Shown: positions 1-10,924 of the stretch, one piece after another
Numbering within the stretch: position 1 is the first letter of the stretch
How the letters are laid out: every line of letters begins with the position of its first letter
Assembly: GCA_016946835.1 (NCBI GenBank)
Contig: JACVTC010000012.1
Location: forward strand, 191,001 to 255,000
Source of the DNA: Neocallimastix lanati (nom. inval.)
Lineage: Eukaryota > Neocallimastigomycota > Neocallimastigomycetes > Neocallimastigales > Neocallimastigaceae
Direction of reading: 5' to 3'
Length of the DNA: 64,000 nt
Position numbers and translations under genes: made by a program
Notes under the pieces: generated by a model
Databases searched by the model: none
Told to the model about the DNA's origin: nothing
Seen by the model: only the letters and a program-made list of their open reading frames with translations

Positions 1-437
1 ATTTAACCAAGACAATATTTCAATTCTAGCAGCTCTAGCATGAAGGCTATGGCCACTATGAGGTACGTACACATTACCAATAGAACATTTAGTGAAATTC
101 CAAAAATTATAAGTATACAAGGAAATAATATACTCATAAGTGTTGTTTTCAAGAGAGGCTTGACAAGAATTATGAAACCCAATATAAAGACCTCTTTTAC
201 CGGGAATTTCATTATTAGCTTTTTTGAAGAAATGTTTGTAGTTTTTTAATGATACTCGACATGGATATTTACTGCTAGAACCTGAACCATTTCCTGTTTC
301 CTGAAAGCATAAGAAAAGTGGTTTGTACATTGAAATAAAGAATTCAACACTGTCTTTTTTATCAAAGTTCCATCCATTAGTATTCCAACTGACACATAGA
401 GAAAATTCTTTAACTGTATTATTATTAATATGAGTGT

Positions 438-441
<4 letters not shown>
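1..441 (-). pseudogene. LINE ORF2 endonuclease relic (left half)
   Basis: Read on the minus strand, this segment resembles the start of an APE-type endonuclease of a non-LTR retrotransposon. It shows a CVSWNTNGW stretch, then LFLCFQETGNG (the family's 'QET' metal-binding region), then a GKRGLYIGFHNSC stretch. These correspond to the N-terminal third of the domain that nicks target DNA before reverse transcription. The window edge cuts it. The reading continues to the right at 4314, because a younger LINE copy lies between two identical 15-bp target duplications. It is a relic: no complete endonuclease or ORF can be traced. Confidence 0.7.
427..441. repeat. Left target-site duplication of the 5'-inverted LINE
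   Basis: The 15 bases aatatgagtgttatt lie immediately left of the poly(T) tract and recur exactly at 4314-4328. A duplication of this length is typical of target-primed reverse transcription by LINEs and defines the insertion as 442-4313. Confidence 0.85.
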
Positions 442-479
<38 letters not shown>

Positions 480-634
480 CAGGGAAGAGAATACACTTCC
501 AAAAACTTTATTAAATTTTATTTTAAAAAATACATGTACGTGAAAAGTACATTAGAAATTAAAAATAAAAAATTAAAAAATAAAAAATAAAAAATAAAAA
601 AGCTCGAAAATACTATGTATTTCGGCAAGTTGTA

Positions 635-1960
635 CTATGCGGGAATTTTACCCTTCCTATCAAATAAAAAAGAAATAAAATTTAGAAGTAACATCCTTAA
701 AATAGATAGTGTGGTGTCCACTAAACTCTCCCCGGATTCATCATTTATTGAGCTACTAGGGCGAGAATCACCCTTCGTAGTAATAGATGATAATCCTGTA
801 TTTTCATTATGCCTTATCAGTACAACGTCGACGCTCTTGGTTAAGTTTGATATTTTGCAATACCTATCAAATAATAGCTCAAACGAACTACTAATGATAG
901 GTATTGCATTTGTTAAGAATTCCGCCAAGCCCACAATTTTTGGAACAGGTGACTCAGATGAACCTTTGAAAAGTAGTTCATTTAAATGTCTCTGTTCCCC
1001 ACTATCGAAATGTAGTTCATTTAAAACTAAAGTCCCACCAAGAAGGAACAAGTATATATAATGATTGATATAATCTTCAAAATCAGAAATAGAGTCATAG
1101 GAAGAAAGAGGATTAAACGCTCTAATCTTCCTAAGGAATAAAACATAGAGATCATCGATGAAATTTAAAGAATTCCATCTAAAAGATGCAAGAGCATCGC
1201 ATTTAAAAATCCAATGTTCAAAAGATTGATTACCTTCACCACAACATGGGCAGGACTTTGGACAATCTTCTGAAACTCTACCCATTCTAATAGCAATAGT
1301 AGTATTGTATTTATAACCACAGCGTAAACGTATAATCCACGAAAATCCTAAGTTGAATTGGGGATATTTTAAGCTAAGCATTATTATAGCTTTATTGTTT
1401 GAGAACTTGTTACTATCGTAGTTTTGACCTTTAATACCTTGAAATCTGGAAACTGATTTCCAGTAACGTTCTATAATATCGTCATATTTTACACATTTAT
1501 ATTTTTTGATTTTTTTATATAGTGTTCTAGATTCTTTAGTCCAGGAATAATAAGGCATTTTGGGAATAGATTTAATAAGATCCTTTATGATACAGTTTGA
1601 TTTACTCCATTTTGCAAATGATTTAATCTGTAAGGCTGCGCAGATACCAGCAATAGGAGGGATGCTTAGATCTCGAGATAAAGCATAAGTACTCATTGTT
1701 GAATTATGTCTAATATAATCATTGTTTTCTGTATTTGTTTTACCATTTTTAGAGAAGGAACCGATACACCAAAATAGACCAGTATTAATTAATGTTTGAA
1801 TTCTAGCCGTTCTATATTTGTTTGAACCAAGTAAAGGAGAATAATAAATTACTTTACTAATAACAAAGGATTGAAGAACTTTTTTCTTGTATACAATAGG
1901 AATAAGTTTATTTGAAAAGAAACGTGTAAATGAAAGAAGGGATTTTCTAACTTTAAAATG
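635..1960 (-). pseudogene. LINE ORF2 C-terminal part (non-inverted half)
   Basis: The minus-strand reading frame starts inside the inversion join (the ORF opens at 1984 but homology starts near 1960) and ends at 635. It holds the thumb/connection region after the RT core (VLQSFVISKVIYYSPLLGSN, then a TLINTGLFW stretch). Further on is a CPCCGEGNQSFEHWIFKC cysteine/histidine motif, the CCHC-like finger usual near the end of APE-class LINE ORF2 proteins. About 440 residues are open without a stop. The endonuclease and RT catalytic parts are not in this half, so no active protein results. The segment at 3553-4203 is a close copy. Confidence 0.8.
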
Positions 1961-3359
1961 CATGAAAATGACCTTGATTCTCATTACAATTCGCTTACGG
2001 CTGATGAAATGGTAGAAAAATTTATCAATACAGCAAATAATATCGGGAAGAATATTAAGGCTTTCATTCCAACAAATTTAAAGGGCTCTGCTTTTCATTG
2101 TCCTTATTACATTAAAAGACTGTCTCATGAAAAACATATTGCATTTCGGAATATTAAGCCTTACTTTAATTGTGAAAATGTTGATAATTACCTTGAACAA
2201 TTTAATAAATATGAAAAACTTTGCAAATTAATCAAGAAAACTAAGAGTAAATTTCGTTCTGCTAGATTTAAGGCTAATATAGTAAAAATAGGTAATTATT
2301 TTTTGAATAAAGATTTCAAAAATGGTTGGAGATGTTTAAAGAAAATGGCTAAACCATCATATTCATCTACCTCCCTTACTTGCATTAAATCTAAGTTTGG
2401 TCAAGATATTATTTCTCCTTCAAAGCAATTAGATAGATGGGCTGAATATTATAAAGATCTTGCTTCGGATCCCTCAGGTCACAGCCTTAATCGTAATTAC
2501 TGGAATCATGCTTTAAGGAATATTAGTCTTAGATCCACTACCTGGAATATAAATGGTCCTATTACGATTGAAGATATTAAAAAAACTATTTCATCGATGA
2601 AAAATAACAAAGCACCCGGCCCCGATGGTATTCCGATTGAATTCTACAAAGCTCTTTTTTGTAACGAGGAATTACTAGAATCACATCCTGCTGCTGGAAA
2701 GTGTCTAAAATTGATATTTAATAAAATATGGAATGGGTCATTTCCTAAAAAATGGAACTCAGCTTCTATTGTATCAATTCCTAAGAAGGGTGACCTATCA
2801 GATTGTAGTAATTATTGAGGTATTTCTCTCATTAACGTTGGACTAAAAATCATTTCAAAAATTATAACAGATAGAATATCTACTTACGCACTCTCACACA
2901 ATTTCATTAGACCTGAACAATTTGGATTTCGCAACCGCGAAGAATGCATTAGTTTATTCATTTCCGTTAGAGAAATTTGTCAAAGAAGAAAATTCCAAGG
3001 AAAATTCACATATTTAGCTTTTTTAGATCTTAAAAAAGCTTATGATTCAGTTCCTATTTTTAACATTCTTACTAAATTATATCATTATGGAGTACGCGGT
3101 AAATGTTTTGATTTTCTTTGTAATTTATATACTTCATCTAAAGCTCGTGCTCGATTTGCTTCAATGTTATCAAATGAATTTCCTATTAAAAGAGGTGTTC
3201 GTCAAGGTTGTCCTTTATCTCCAATCTTATTCAATTTATTCATCAATGATATACTAAATGACTGTGAAAAGTATGGTGTTAATGTTGGAAGAAAAAAGTG
3301 TTGTGGTGGACTCTTTGCTGATGATGTTGTTCTCATTGCTCCAAATGCAAAAAATTTAG

Positions 3360-3361
<2 letters not shown>
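1961..3361 (+). pseudogene. LINE reverse transcriptase (inverted half, first part)
   Basis: Plus-strand coding sequence of the same LINE. The motifs are NNKAPGPDGIPIEFY (RT block 0/1), FLDLKKAYDSVP (catalytic Asp block), GVRQGCPLSPILFNLFIND and the FADDVVLIA active-site box. An in-frame TGA at 2816-2818 falls in the usual NYRGISL block, where CGA (Arg) is expected, so a single C-to-T change is the likely cause. A second break lies near 3040-3160, where the frame must be followed through overlapping short ORFs. The second half of this block resumes at 4273 after the nested insertion. Confidence 0.75.
3349..3361. repeat. Left target-site duplication of nested LINE fragment
   Basis: The 13 bases aaaaaatttagaa precede a 40-plus poly(T) and recur exactly at 4260-4272. 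They also belong to the interrupted RT reading frame, which confirms the insertion. Confidence 0.85.
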
Positions 3362-3406
<45 letters not shown>

Positions 3407-4259
3407 CAGGGAAGAGAATACACTTCCAAAACTTTATTAATTTTATTATAAAAAATACATGTAGGTGAAAAGTACATTTGAAATTAAAAATAAAAAATTA
3501 AAAAATAAAAAAATAAAAAGCTCGAAATTACTATGTATTTCGGCAAGTTGTACTATGCGGGAATTTTTCCCTTCCTATCAAATAAAAAAGAAATAAAATT
3601 TAGAAGTAACATCTTTAAAATAGATAGTGTGGTGTCCACTAAACTCTCCCCGGACTCATCATTTATTGAACTACTAGGGAGAGATTCATCCTTCGTAGCA
3701 ATAGATGACGATCCTGTATTATCATTATGCCTTATCAGTACGACGTCGACGCTCTTGGATAAGTTTGGTATTTTGCAATACCTATCAAATAATAGCTCAA
3801 ACGAACTACTAATGATAGGTATTGCATTTGTTAAGAATTCCGCCAAGCCCACAATTTTTGGAACAGGTGACTCAGATGAACCTTTGAAAAGTAGTTCATT
3901 TAATTGTCTCTGTTCCCCACTATCGAAATGTAGCTCATTTAAAACTAAAGTCCCACCAAGAAGGAACAAGTATATATAATGATTGATATAATCTTCAAAA
4001 TTAGAAATAGAGTCATAGGAAGAAAGAGGATTAAACGCTCTAATCTTCCTAAGGAATAAAACATAGAGATCATCGATGAAATTTAAAGAATTCCATCTAA
4101 AAGATGCAAGAGCATCGCATTTAAAAATCCAATGTTCAAAAGATTGTTTATCTTCGCCACAACAGGGGCAATACTTGGGACGATCTTCTGAAACTCTACC
4201 CATTCTAATAGCAATAGTAGTATTGTATTTATAACCACAGCGTAAACGTATAATCCACG
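3362..4259 (-). mobile_element. Nested 5'-truncated LINE 3' fragment
   Basis: A minus-strand LINE tail inserted into the inverted RT segment. It begins with poly(T), then the family's 3' end (a tagacagggaagagaa word), a 3' UTR and 216 codons (4203-3553) that closely match 635-1290. It is truncated at the position corresponding to about 1340 of the older copy. The 13-bp duplication on each side makes this a clear target-primed event, and it post-dates the twin-primed copy. Confidence 0.88.
3553..4203 (-). pseudogene. LINE ORF2 C-terminal fragment (216 codons)
   Basis: It carries the YCPCCGEDKQSFEHWIFKC finger and the following C-terminal tail, differing from the copy at 635 onward by scattered substitutions. 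It lacks endonuclease and RT, so it is a dead-on-arrival fragment. The few differences between the two copies suggest this LINE family was recently active in the genome. Confidence 0.8.
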
Positions 4260-4313
4260 AAAAAATTTAGAAAAATTATTAAAAAAGGTACATAAATGGG
4301 CTAATTTAAATGA
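4260..4313 (+). pseudogene. LINE reverse transcriptase, resumed after nested insertion
   Basis: The first 13 bases are the right target duplication of the nested fragment. The reading then continues the RT segment directly downstream of the FADD box (NLEKLLKKVHKWANLNE) and stops at the right border of the twin-primed insertion. Confidence 0.75.
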
Positions 4314-4328
4314 AATATGAGTGTTATT
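4314..4328. repeat. Right target-site duplication of the 5'-inverted LINE
   Basis: Exact copy of 427-441. Confidence 0.85.
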
Positions 4329-4740
4329 AATATTATTGGAATTATTATAATTGATTGAACTGAAATTTGAATTTGAATCTGAGCTTGAAACTGAATTTAA
4401 ACATAAATTTGAAATTGAACTTGAACTTGTACTTGAACTTGAACTTGAACTTGAACTTGAAATTGTACTTGAACTTGGACTTGAACTTGAACTTGAACCT
4501 GTACGGAAAGTTATGATATATTTGTATAAAAACGGTTCTTGGAAGAAAGAGCACGAAGAATGAACACCAATAAAGAGTCCTCTCCTACCAGGGATTTTAG
4601 GATTAGCTCTAAGGAAAACTGAGTTGTAATATGGAATTAATGGTGATGAAGCATCTTTTGGAAGATATTTACTTTTCCCAGTTTCTTGTAAACAGATACA
4701 TATAGGTTTTTAGAGTGAATCAAAATCCATTATTTACATT
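4329..4740 (-). pseudogene. LINE endonuclease relic with Ser-rich tract
   Basis: The minus strand reads CICLQETGKSKYLPK and then GRRGLFIGVHSSC, the same endonuclease blocks seen at 1-441. It then runs into a Ser-rich tract (4350-4510) made by an imprecise gaactt hexanucleotide repeat, and then Asn-rich sequence entering the target duplication. It therefore contains a second partial endonuclease start upstream of the one at 1-441, so the underlying old element was rearranged or duplicated. The plus-strand Glu/Leu-rich reading of the repeat is a shadow. Confidence 0.6.
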
Positions 4741-5191
4741 ATACAATAATTAACATGTACTTAAATAATAGTATTGAAAAATCCATAAAGCCCTTGTTTC
4801 AATAGGCAGGAACAGTTAAAGGTTACTTGGAACTGACGGTTAAATAGTGGAGGTCGAAAGACGCAGAGTAAATGCTTGCGGGAATCGAAAATAATAATAA
4901 AGTTATAACATATATTTGATTGTCCCTTATTAAAATATATACAAAAAAAATATACTAATTTATATAATAATAATTCTACTAACAAGCCTTTTCTATCGCT
5001 AAAAACTATTCTTCATTTTGGAATTTGTTCTAAAAAAAAAAAAAAAAAATTTCTTCATTAATATTTGTCTTCCTTTTTAATAAGATTTACTTCATCATTT
5101 TTTTTTAAAATCCATATAAAAAAAAATATCTTCTATAATAATTATTTTCCTTTTAATAGGATTTACTTATCATTTATTTTTTCTGTTAAAA

Positions 5192-5226
<35 letters not shown>

Positions 5227-5563
5227 AATAAATTTCTATATATATATTTATAAATAAATTTCCTGTAAACACAATTTTTAAATAATATTAATTAAAAAAA
5301 AAAAAAAAAAAAAAATTTATATCTTCGTTTCTATAAAAGAAATTTTGTGTTCTTTATTGTTCTTTATTAATAAAAGAAAATATATAAATATATTTTCTCC
5401 ATAATATTTATCTTTCCTTTTTTTAAAAAAAAAAAAAAAAAAGATTTTCTTTATCATTTTTTTTGTTAAAATCTATATATATATATAAATATTATAAAAT
5501 AAATTTCTTTTTAAAACTATATTTTAAATAAAATAAATAAAAAAAAATATATATATATATCCA

Positions 5564-5612
<49 letters not shown>

Positions 5613-5660
5613 TTTTATATTCGTTTCTATTTAAGCAATTTTGTGTTCTTTTGTGTTCTT

Positions 5661-5692
<32 letters not shown>
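4741..5692. other. Non-coding stretch upstream of element A gag
   Basis: The first 240 bases contain a less AT-biased part (4790-4890) that I do not recognise. From about 5030 to 5692 the DNA is nearly pure A/T, with long A tracts and two diverged copies of a block that ends in a ttttgtgttcttt word (about 5345 and 5640). This is where the 5' LTR and leader of element A should be. Nothing here matches the element's 3' LTR, so the 5' LTR is lost or replaced. Confidence 0.5.
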
Positions 5693-5693
<1 letters not shown>

Positions 5694-7024
5694 TGAAGAT
5701 TAGCGAAATAGCTAAATTATTGCCACGACTCGGTAGTTTCGATAGGGACATAGAATCATGGGCTGAAGAGTTCAATAGGGTAATGGAACTCTCAGATATT
5801 GATGACCCTAGAAAAATGTTTGCTTGGGCAAAAGAATGTGTTCCTGGACGATTAAAAGGAGTAATTGAAGATCTTAAAGAAGAAGATGAAGAGGCTGAAA
5901 TGATCATATATCCAAGTATTACGGATATTAAAACAGCCATTGAAAAATTTTTAGATATTACTCCTCAAGAAAAATGCTTTAACCTAAAATCACTCAAAAT
6001 ACAAAAGGGTGAATCAATTAAAGACTTTAACTGGAGATACGGTAAATTATACGGATCACTTACTCCAGAAAGTCAAGCATTTATTACTATTAATGATTAC
6101 ACGGATTCATTATTAAGTCGTCCATATGCTAGAAAGGAAGTAATAACTTCTCAACCAGCTAATTTAGAAGAAGCATTTAAAATAGCTGAACTTGCAGAGA
6201 CTGCTTCTGAAATGCCCAATAGAAATAGAAATGTCGTTATGTTTACCAATACTTATGGAGGTCTAAATTCTATTTTTCCAAATAATTATAGTAATAATTA
6301 TAATAATAGAAATTATGACAATCCTAATAATTATGAATACAATAATTATCGCTCTAATTATAATAATTATAACTATAATAATTATAATAATTATAATAAA
6401 AATAATGGTTATAATCATTCAAATAATTATAATAATAATTATCGAAATTCTTATAATAATAATTATAATAACTCTATTAATAACAGAAATATAAATCATT
6501 TCCGAAATGGTTATAATAGTGGTAATAATTATAATAACAATAATCCAAATTTTAACAACATGAATAATAATTTTAGCAATAATAAAGTACCCGGAATTAA
6601 AAATAATTTAAGAAATCAAAATTTTATGTCTAATAATATTAATCTAAATTGTTTTAAATGTCATCAACCTGGTCATAGGATGCAAGATTGTCCTTATACT
6701 TATCAAGAACTAGCTGATATGGAAGCTACTGGAAGACTTAATAACAATAATCTCTACATTACAAATAACAACAATACAAACAGAAATCATAACCTAAACA
6801 ATAATAATAACTATGATGGTAATTATAATATTAGTAATTTAAATAGAAACTCTAAAATTAATACTAATAATGTAAATAATTATAACTCAAATGGAAACTT
6901 TAATGTTAATACTAATTATAATAATACTAGTTATAACAGTTCAAATCCTAATCATAATAACATAGATCCTATTAATAATAACCAAAATTTCTTTAATAAC
7001 AATAATCAACCTTTAAACTTCTAA
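5693..7024 (+). CDS. gag: Gag polyprotein of Ty3/gypsy element A
   Basis: 443 residues from the ATG that follows an A tract; the upstream in-frame extension is only lysines. The N-terminal 170 residues form the helical capsid-like domain shared with elements B, C and D (WAEEFNRVMEL, GRLKGVIEDL, then FNWRYGKLY). Residues about 190-320 are an Asn/Tyr-rich low-complexity expansion encoded by AAT/TAT runs. A retroviral zinc knuckle CFKCHQPGHRMQDC (CX2CX4HX4C) lies near residue 322, followed by more Asn-rich sequence. Gag would assemble the particle and bind the RNA. It ends just after the TTTAAAC heptamer, with pol in the -1 frame. It is intact, although pol is broken. Confidence 0.88.
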
Positions 7025-7044
7025 ATGGGAGAAGGAATACTCCC
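7012..7044 (+). promoter_or_regulatory. -1 ribosomal frameshift signal, element A
   Basis: T TTA AAC (7012-7018) is in gag phase, the classic X XXY YYZ slippery heptamer. Two codons later gag stops (TAA 7022-7024). After a 7-nt spacer comes a perfect 6-bp hairpin TGGGAG / CTCCCA with an 8-nt loop. The -1 frame is open from the heptamer into pol. The arrangement recurs in elements B, C and D. Confidence 0.8.
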
Positions 7045-10000
7045 ATAAATCAAACCAATACAACTCTTTTAACTAATTCACTTACTGGAACTAAAGAATC
7101 TTCGAATATAGAAGATAATAAAGAAATAGCCATTGTAGCTGAAAGAAGAAGTAGAAAAACTAATGAAAATAAACCATATAAGAAAGCAACTAAGAAAAGT
7201 TTAAAAGAAAATCCTCAACCAATTAAAGTTCCATCAAATAATCAGGAACAAATGGAAATGGAACCAGAAAGTGAAACTAATAGTAATAATAAAGGAAATG
7301 AAAATCAAAAAGAAACAGAAGCGTTAAATCATCTTGATCCATCTTTTATAAATGAACCCTCAATTGAAGAAGCAAAAAGAAGAAACAAGAAAGAAAGAGC
7401 AAAAGAAATAAAAGAATTAGCTAAAGAAATACAACTTCCAAGTGAAAAAAAGGTAGAAAAATCCAATAAGGAAAATATTACAAAAAAATTAAAAATAACA
7501 GGAAATCAAGATAATTATAATATAGTGGACGATATTGGAAATAAGTTCGCTAATATTACCATCGGACAGTTGCTCAATATCAATCCTAAATTGAGAACTG
7601 AATTATCTAAAGCCTTAAAGTTTACAACAATTATAGAAGATGAAGAAACAATCTTATCAACAATTAAGAAAGATAAGATTGTAAAAACAAAATGTAAGGT
7701 AGAAAACGTAGAAACTACAGTATATTTAGATTCCTGTTCTTCTATTAATATGATCACCAAAACCTTCATGATAAATAAAAAATTCCATTTAAACCAATTT
7801 CTGCTATTAAAGAAACTTTATATCAAGCTTGTACTAATACCACGCTCATCTCAAAATTATATGAAATAGAAATAACAATTGGAAATATTACTTCTAAGGA
7901 AATCTTTAGATTGGTTGAAAAAGATGATATTTTCCAAGTATTAATTGGTGTGGATGCGCTAGCTAGAATGAAGATTATTATGGACTTCTCTGATCACACC
8001 TTGTATCAAAAAACAGATGAGATACGAAAGATAGGAAGTTTTGAAAGTGTGACGGAAATAGAAGATGAAGAAGATGATATTAAAGATGAATTCGAAGAAG
8101 AATTGAATAAAGATGTGCTAGTTGATTATTTATTAACCACCGAAGATAAATATATTCAAATTTTATATGAAGAAAATAATGATAATAATGATATTGATAA
8201 TTCCTTTGGAAATCATAATGATAAAGATGGAAATAATTTTTGCAATATAAATAATAATGATAATTATTTAAAGAATGTATTTGGATGTAAAATTAATAAT
8301 GATAAAATTTCTAAAATTTATAATAATAATTGTTCTTCTAATAAAGATATTAATAATAATAATACTAACAAAAATTTTAATACTATAAATAATCATGATA
8401 ATCCAAATGAAATTAATATCGATAATAATAATAAATTCGAAAATTTTTCTAATAAAAATTTTTCTAGTAAAAATCTATCTAATAAAAATTTTAATAATAA
8501 AAATTTTTCTAATAAAATTTTTAATAATAGAATTAATAATATTTTTGAAAAACCTATTAATAAAAATAATATCAATAATTCGATTAGTATTAATAATAAA
8601 AATTGTTCTTCTGAAAATTTTAATAATAAAAATAATATTAATAATTTCTCTAAAAATTTAAATGATGTTAATAATACTGATAATATTTCTAAAGATTTAG
8701 ATAATATTAATAATATTTATGAAAACTTAAATAGCATTAATAATACTAATAATCCTTATAATATTTTTGGAAATAAAAATAATATTAATAATTTTTCTGA
8801 AATTTTTAATAAAAATAATATTAATAATCTTTCTGAAAACCTTAATAAAAATAATATTAATAATCTTTCTGAAAACCTTAATAAAAATAATATTAATACT
8901 GATAAACCTTCTGAAAATTTTTGTAATGATAATAATGATAATATAGTTTCTAAAGATGTTGATAATACTATTAGTGATAAAAATTTTTCCACAATTTTTA
9001 ATGAAGATGTTAATAATAAAAATTCTTTCGAAATTAATCATCATGTTAAAGATATTAATGATTTCGTTATAAGTGGTAACAAAAAAGATAAATTCTTTAC
9101 AAAATAATTATTCTTTATTAACAAAAATAAATGAAATTAATGATAAAAAGAATTATGAAAACAGTGTAATCAAAAATATTGATATTTCTATTGAAAATAC
9201 TGTTAAGAATTTTAAAAGTGTAAAGGAAATAACTATTCATGAAATTGCGGCGAAAGCACCAACAAAAATTAGAAACAAACTAAAGTTTTTATTATTAAAT
9301 AATATAAATGTATTGGCACTTGATACAGATGATTTAGGTAAATCGAAATTACTAAGTCATAAAATAAAAATCATAAGTGGTCGAATGCCAATTAAACAAA
9401 GAATGTATCGAGTAGCAAATAAGAAGCAAATGAGTATACTAAGAGAAGAAATAAGTAAATTATTAAGAAATGGATTGATAGAACCTTCAAAATCATCATG
9501 GTCGTTCCCAGTTATTCTCGTTCCTAAAAAGAATGGTAAATGGAGAATGGTAGTGGATTATAGAAAATTAAATGATATTACTATTAAAGACGCATATCCT
9601 TTACCTTATATAGAAGAAATATTATTTTCTATAGGCAATAAAGTTAAGTACTTAACCACGCTTGACTTATTTTCTGGTTTCCATCAGATTCCTATGGAAA
9701 AAGAAGACAGAGATAAAACTTGCTTTACAACAATGTTTGGAAATTATAATTACAAAGTTATGCCATTCGGACTTTGTAATGCTCCTGCAACTTTCCAACG
9801 TGAAATGAACAGAATATTCTTGCCTTTAATTGGTAAATGTATGTTCATTTATATGGATGATTTAGTAATATTTTCTGATACCTTGGAACAACACATATTG
9901 GATCTGCAAAAAGTTTTTGATATTATTAAAGAAAATAGTCTAAAGGCTAATTTATCAAAATGCCATTTTATTAAACAAGAAGTTGAAGTATTAGGCCATA

Positions 10001-10879
10001 TTTTATCCACAGAAGGTATAAAGCCAGTACCCAAAAAGGTAGATGTAATATCCAAATGGGAATCACCTAAAAATATTACTCAATTAAGATCTTTCTTAGG
10101 TGCAATTGGATATTATAGAAAATTTATTAAAGATTTTGCTATAATTGCTCAACCATTATTTAAACTATTAAAGAAAAATATAAAATATATCTGGGATGAT
10201 ATAACTAAAGAAAGATTTAAAATTCTTAAGGAAAAACTTATTGAAGCTCCTATTCTTAAATATCCAGATTATGATAAACAATTTTTAATTAGAACGGATG
10301 CTTCATTAGATGGAATAGGTGGTGTATTAATGCAGAAAGATAAAGATAACATCGAACATCCAATTCAATACATTAGTAGATCTTTAAAACCTACTGAAAT
10401 AAATTATAGTATTACTGATTTAGAAGGCACAGCTGCTTATTATTGTTGTTTAAAATTTAAACCATATTTTAGTGGTAATAAATATGATACTATTTTATAT
10501 ACTGATCATAAACCTTTAATAGGCTTATTTAATAAATAAAGAACCAAATAATGCTCGTCAAGCTAGATGGGTTATAACTTTTAGTATGTTAAAAATTGTA
10601 GTTAAATATGAACAAGGAAAGAAAAATGTTTTTGCTGATGCACTTTCTCGATTAATTCCTGACTCTAAAAATATTAATAAAGAAATTAAAAATAATACTT
10701 TGTTTATTCATTTGAATAATAATGAAAATATTAATTACGATTCTATTGAAAATATAAATAGAATGAATAATACAAATAAAAATGATTATCCTTTAAATAA
10801 TATTTCTGAAGAAAATAATTACGTTAATTTTAATAAAATTAATTTAGATAATAATATAATTAATTCTTTAAATAAATTA

Positions 10880-10924
<45 letters not shown>

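Larger units (their letters stand above)
442..4313 (-). mobile_element. Twin-primed (5'-inverted) LINE insertion
   Basis: One non-LTR retrotransposon insertion bounded by a 15-bp duplication. The poly(T) at its left end is the poly(A) tail of a minus-strand copy. From the tail to about 1960 the sequence is antisense and encodes the C-terminal part of ORF2. From about 1960 to 4313 it is sense and encodes the upstream part through the reverse-transcriptase core. A head-to-head join of 5' and 3' halves inside one pair of duplications is the signature of twin priming, known from mammalian L1. Roughly 100 codons expected between the two halves are missing at the join, as is common in such events. 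A third LINE fragment at 3362-4259 interrupts it. Confidence 0.8.

Noticed and set aside
4351..4563. Small Glu/Leu-rich plus-strand ORF
   Set aside because: It is the shadow of a gaactt hexanucleotide repeat inside a minus-strand LINE endonuclease relic.
4985..5692. A 5' LTR for element A
   Set aside because: No TGATACGG start, CCCGTATCA end or conserved GC-richer block is present. Only low-complexity A/T sequence is seen.
8393..9044. Ile/Leu/Phe-rich ORFs in several frames suggesting membrane proteins
   Set aside because: They are alternate-frame readings of the AAT/ATT-rich linker of element A pol.
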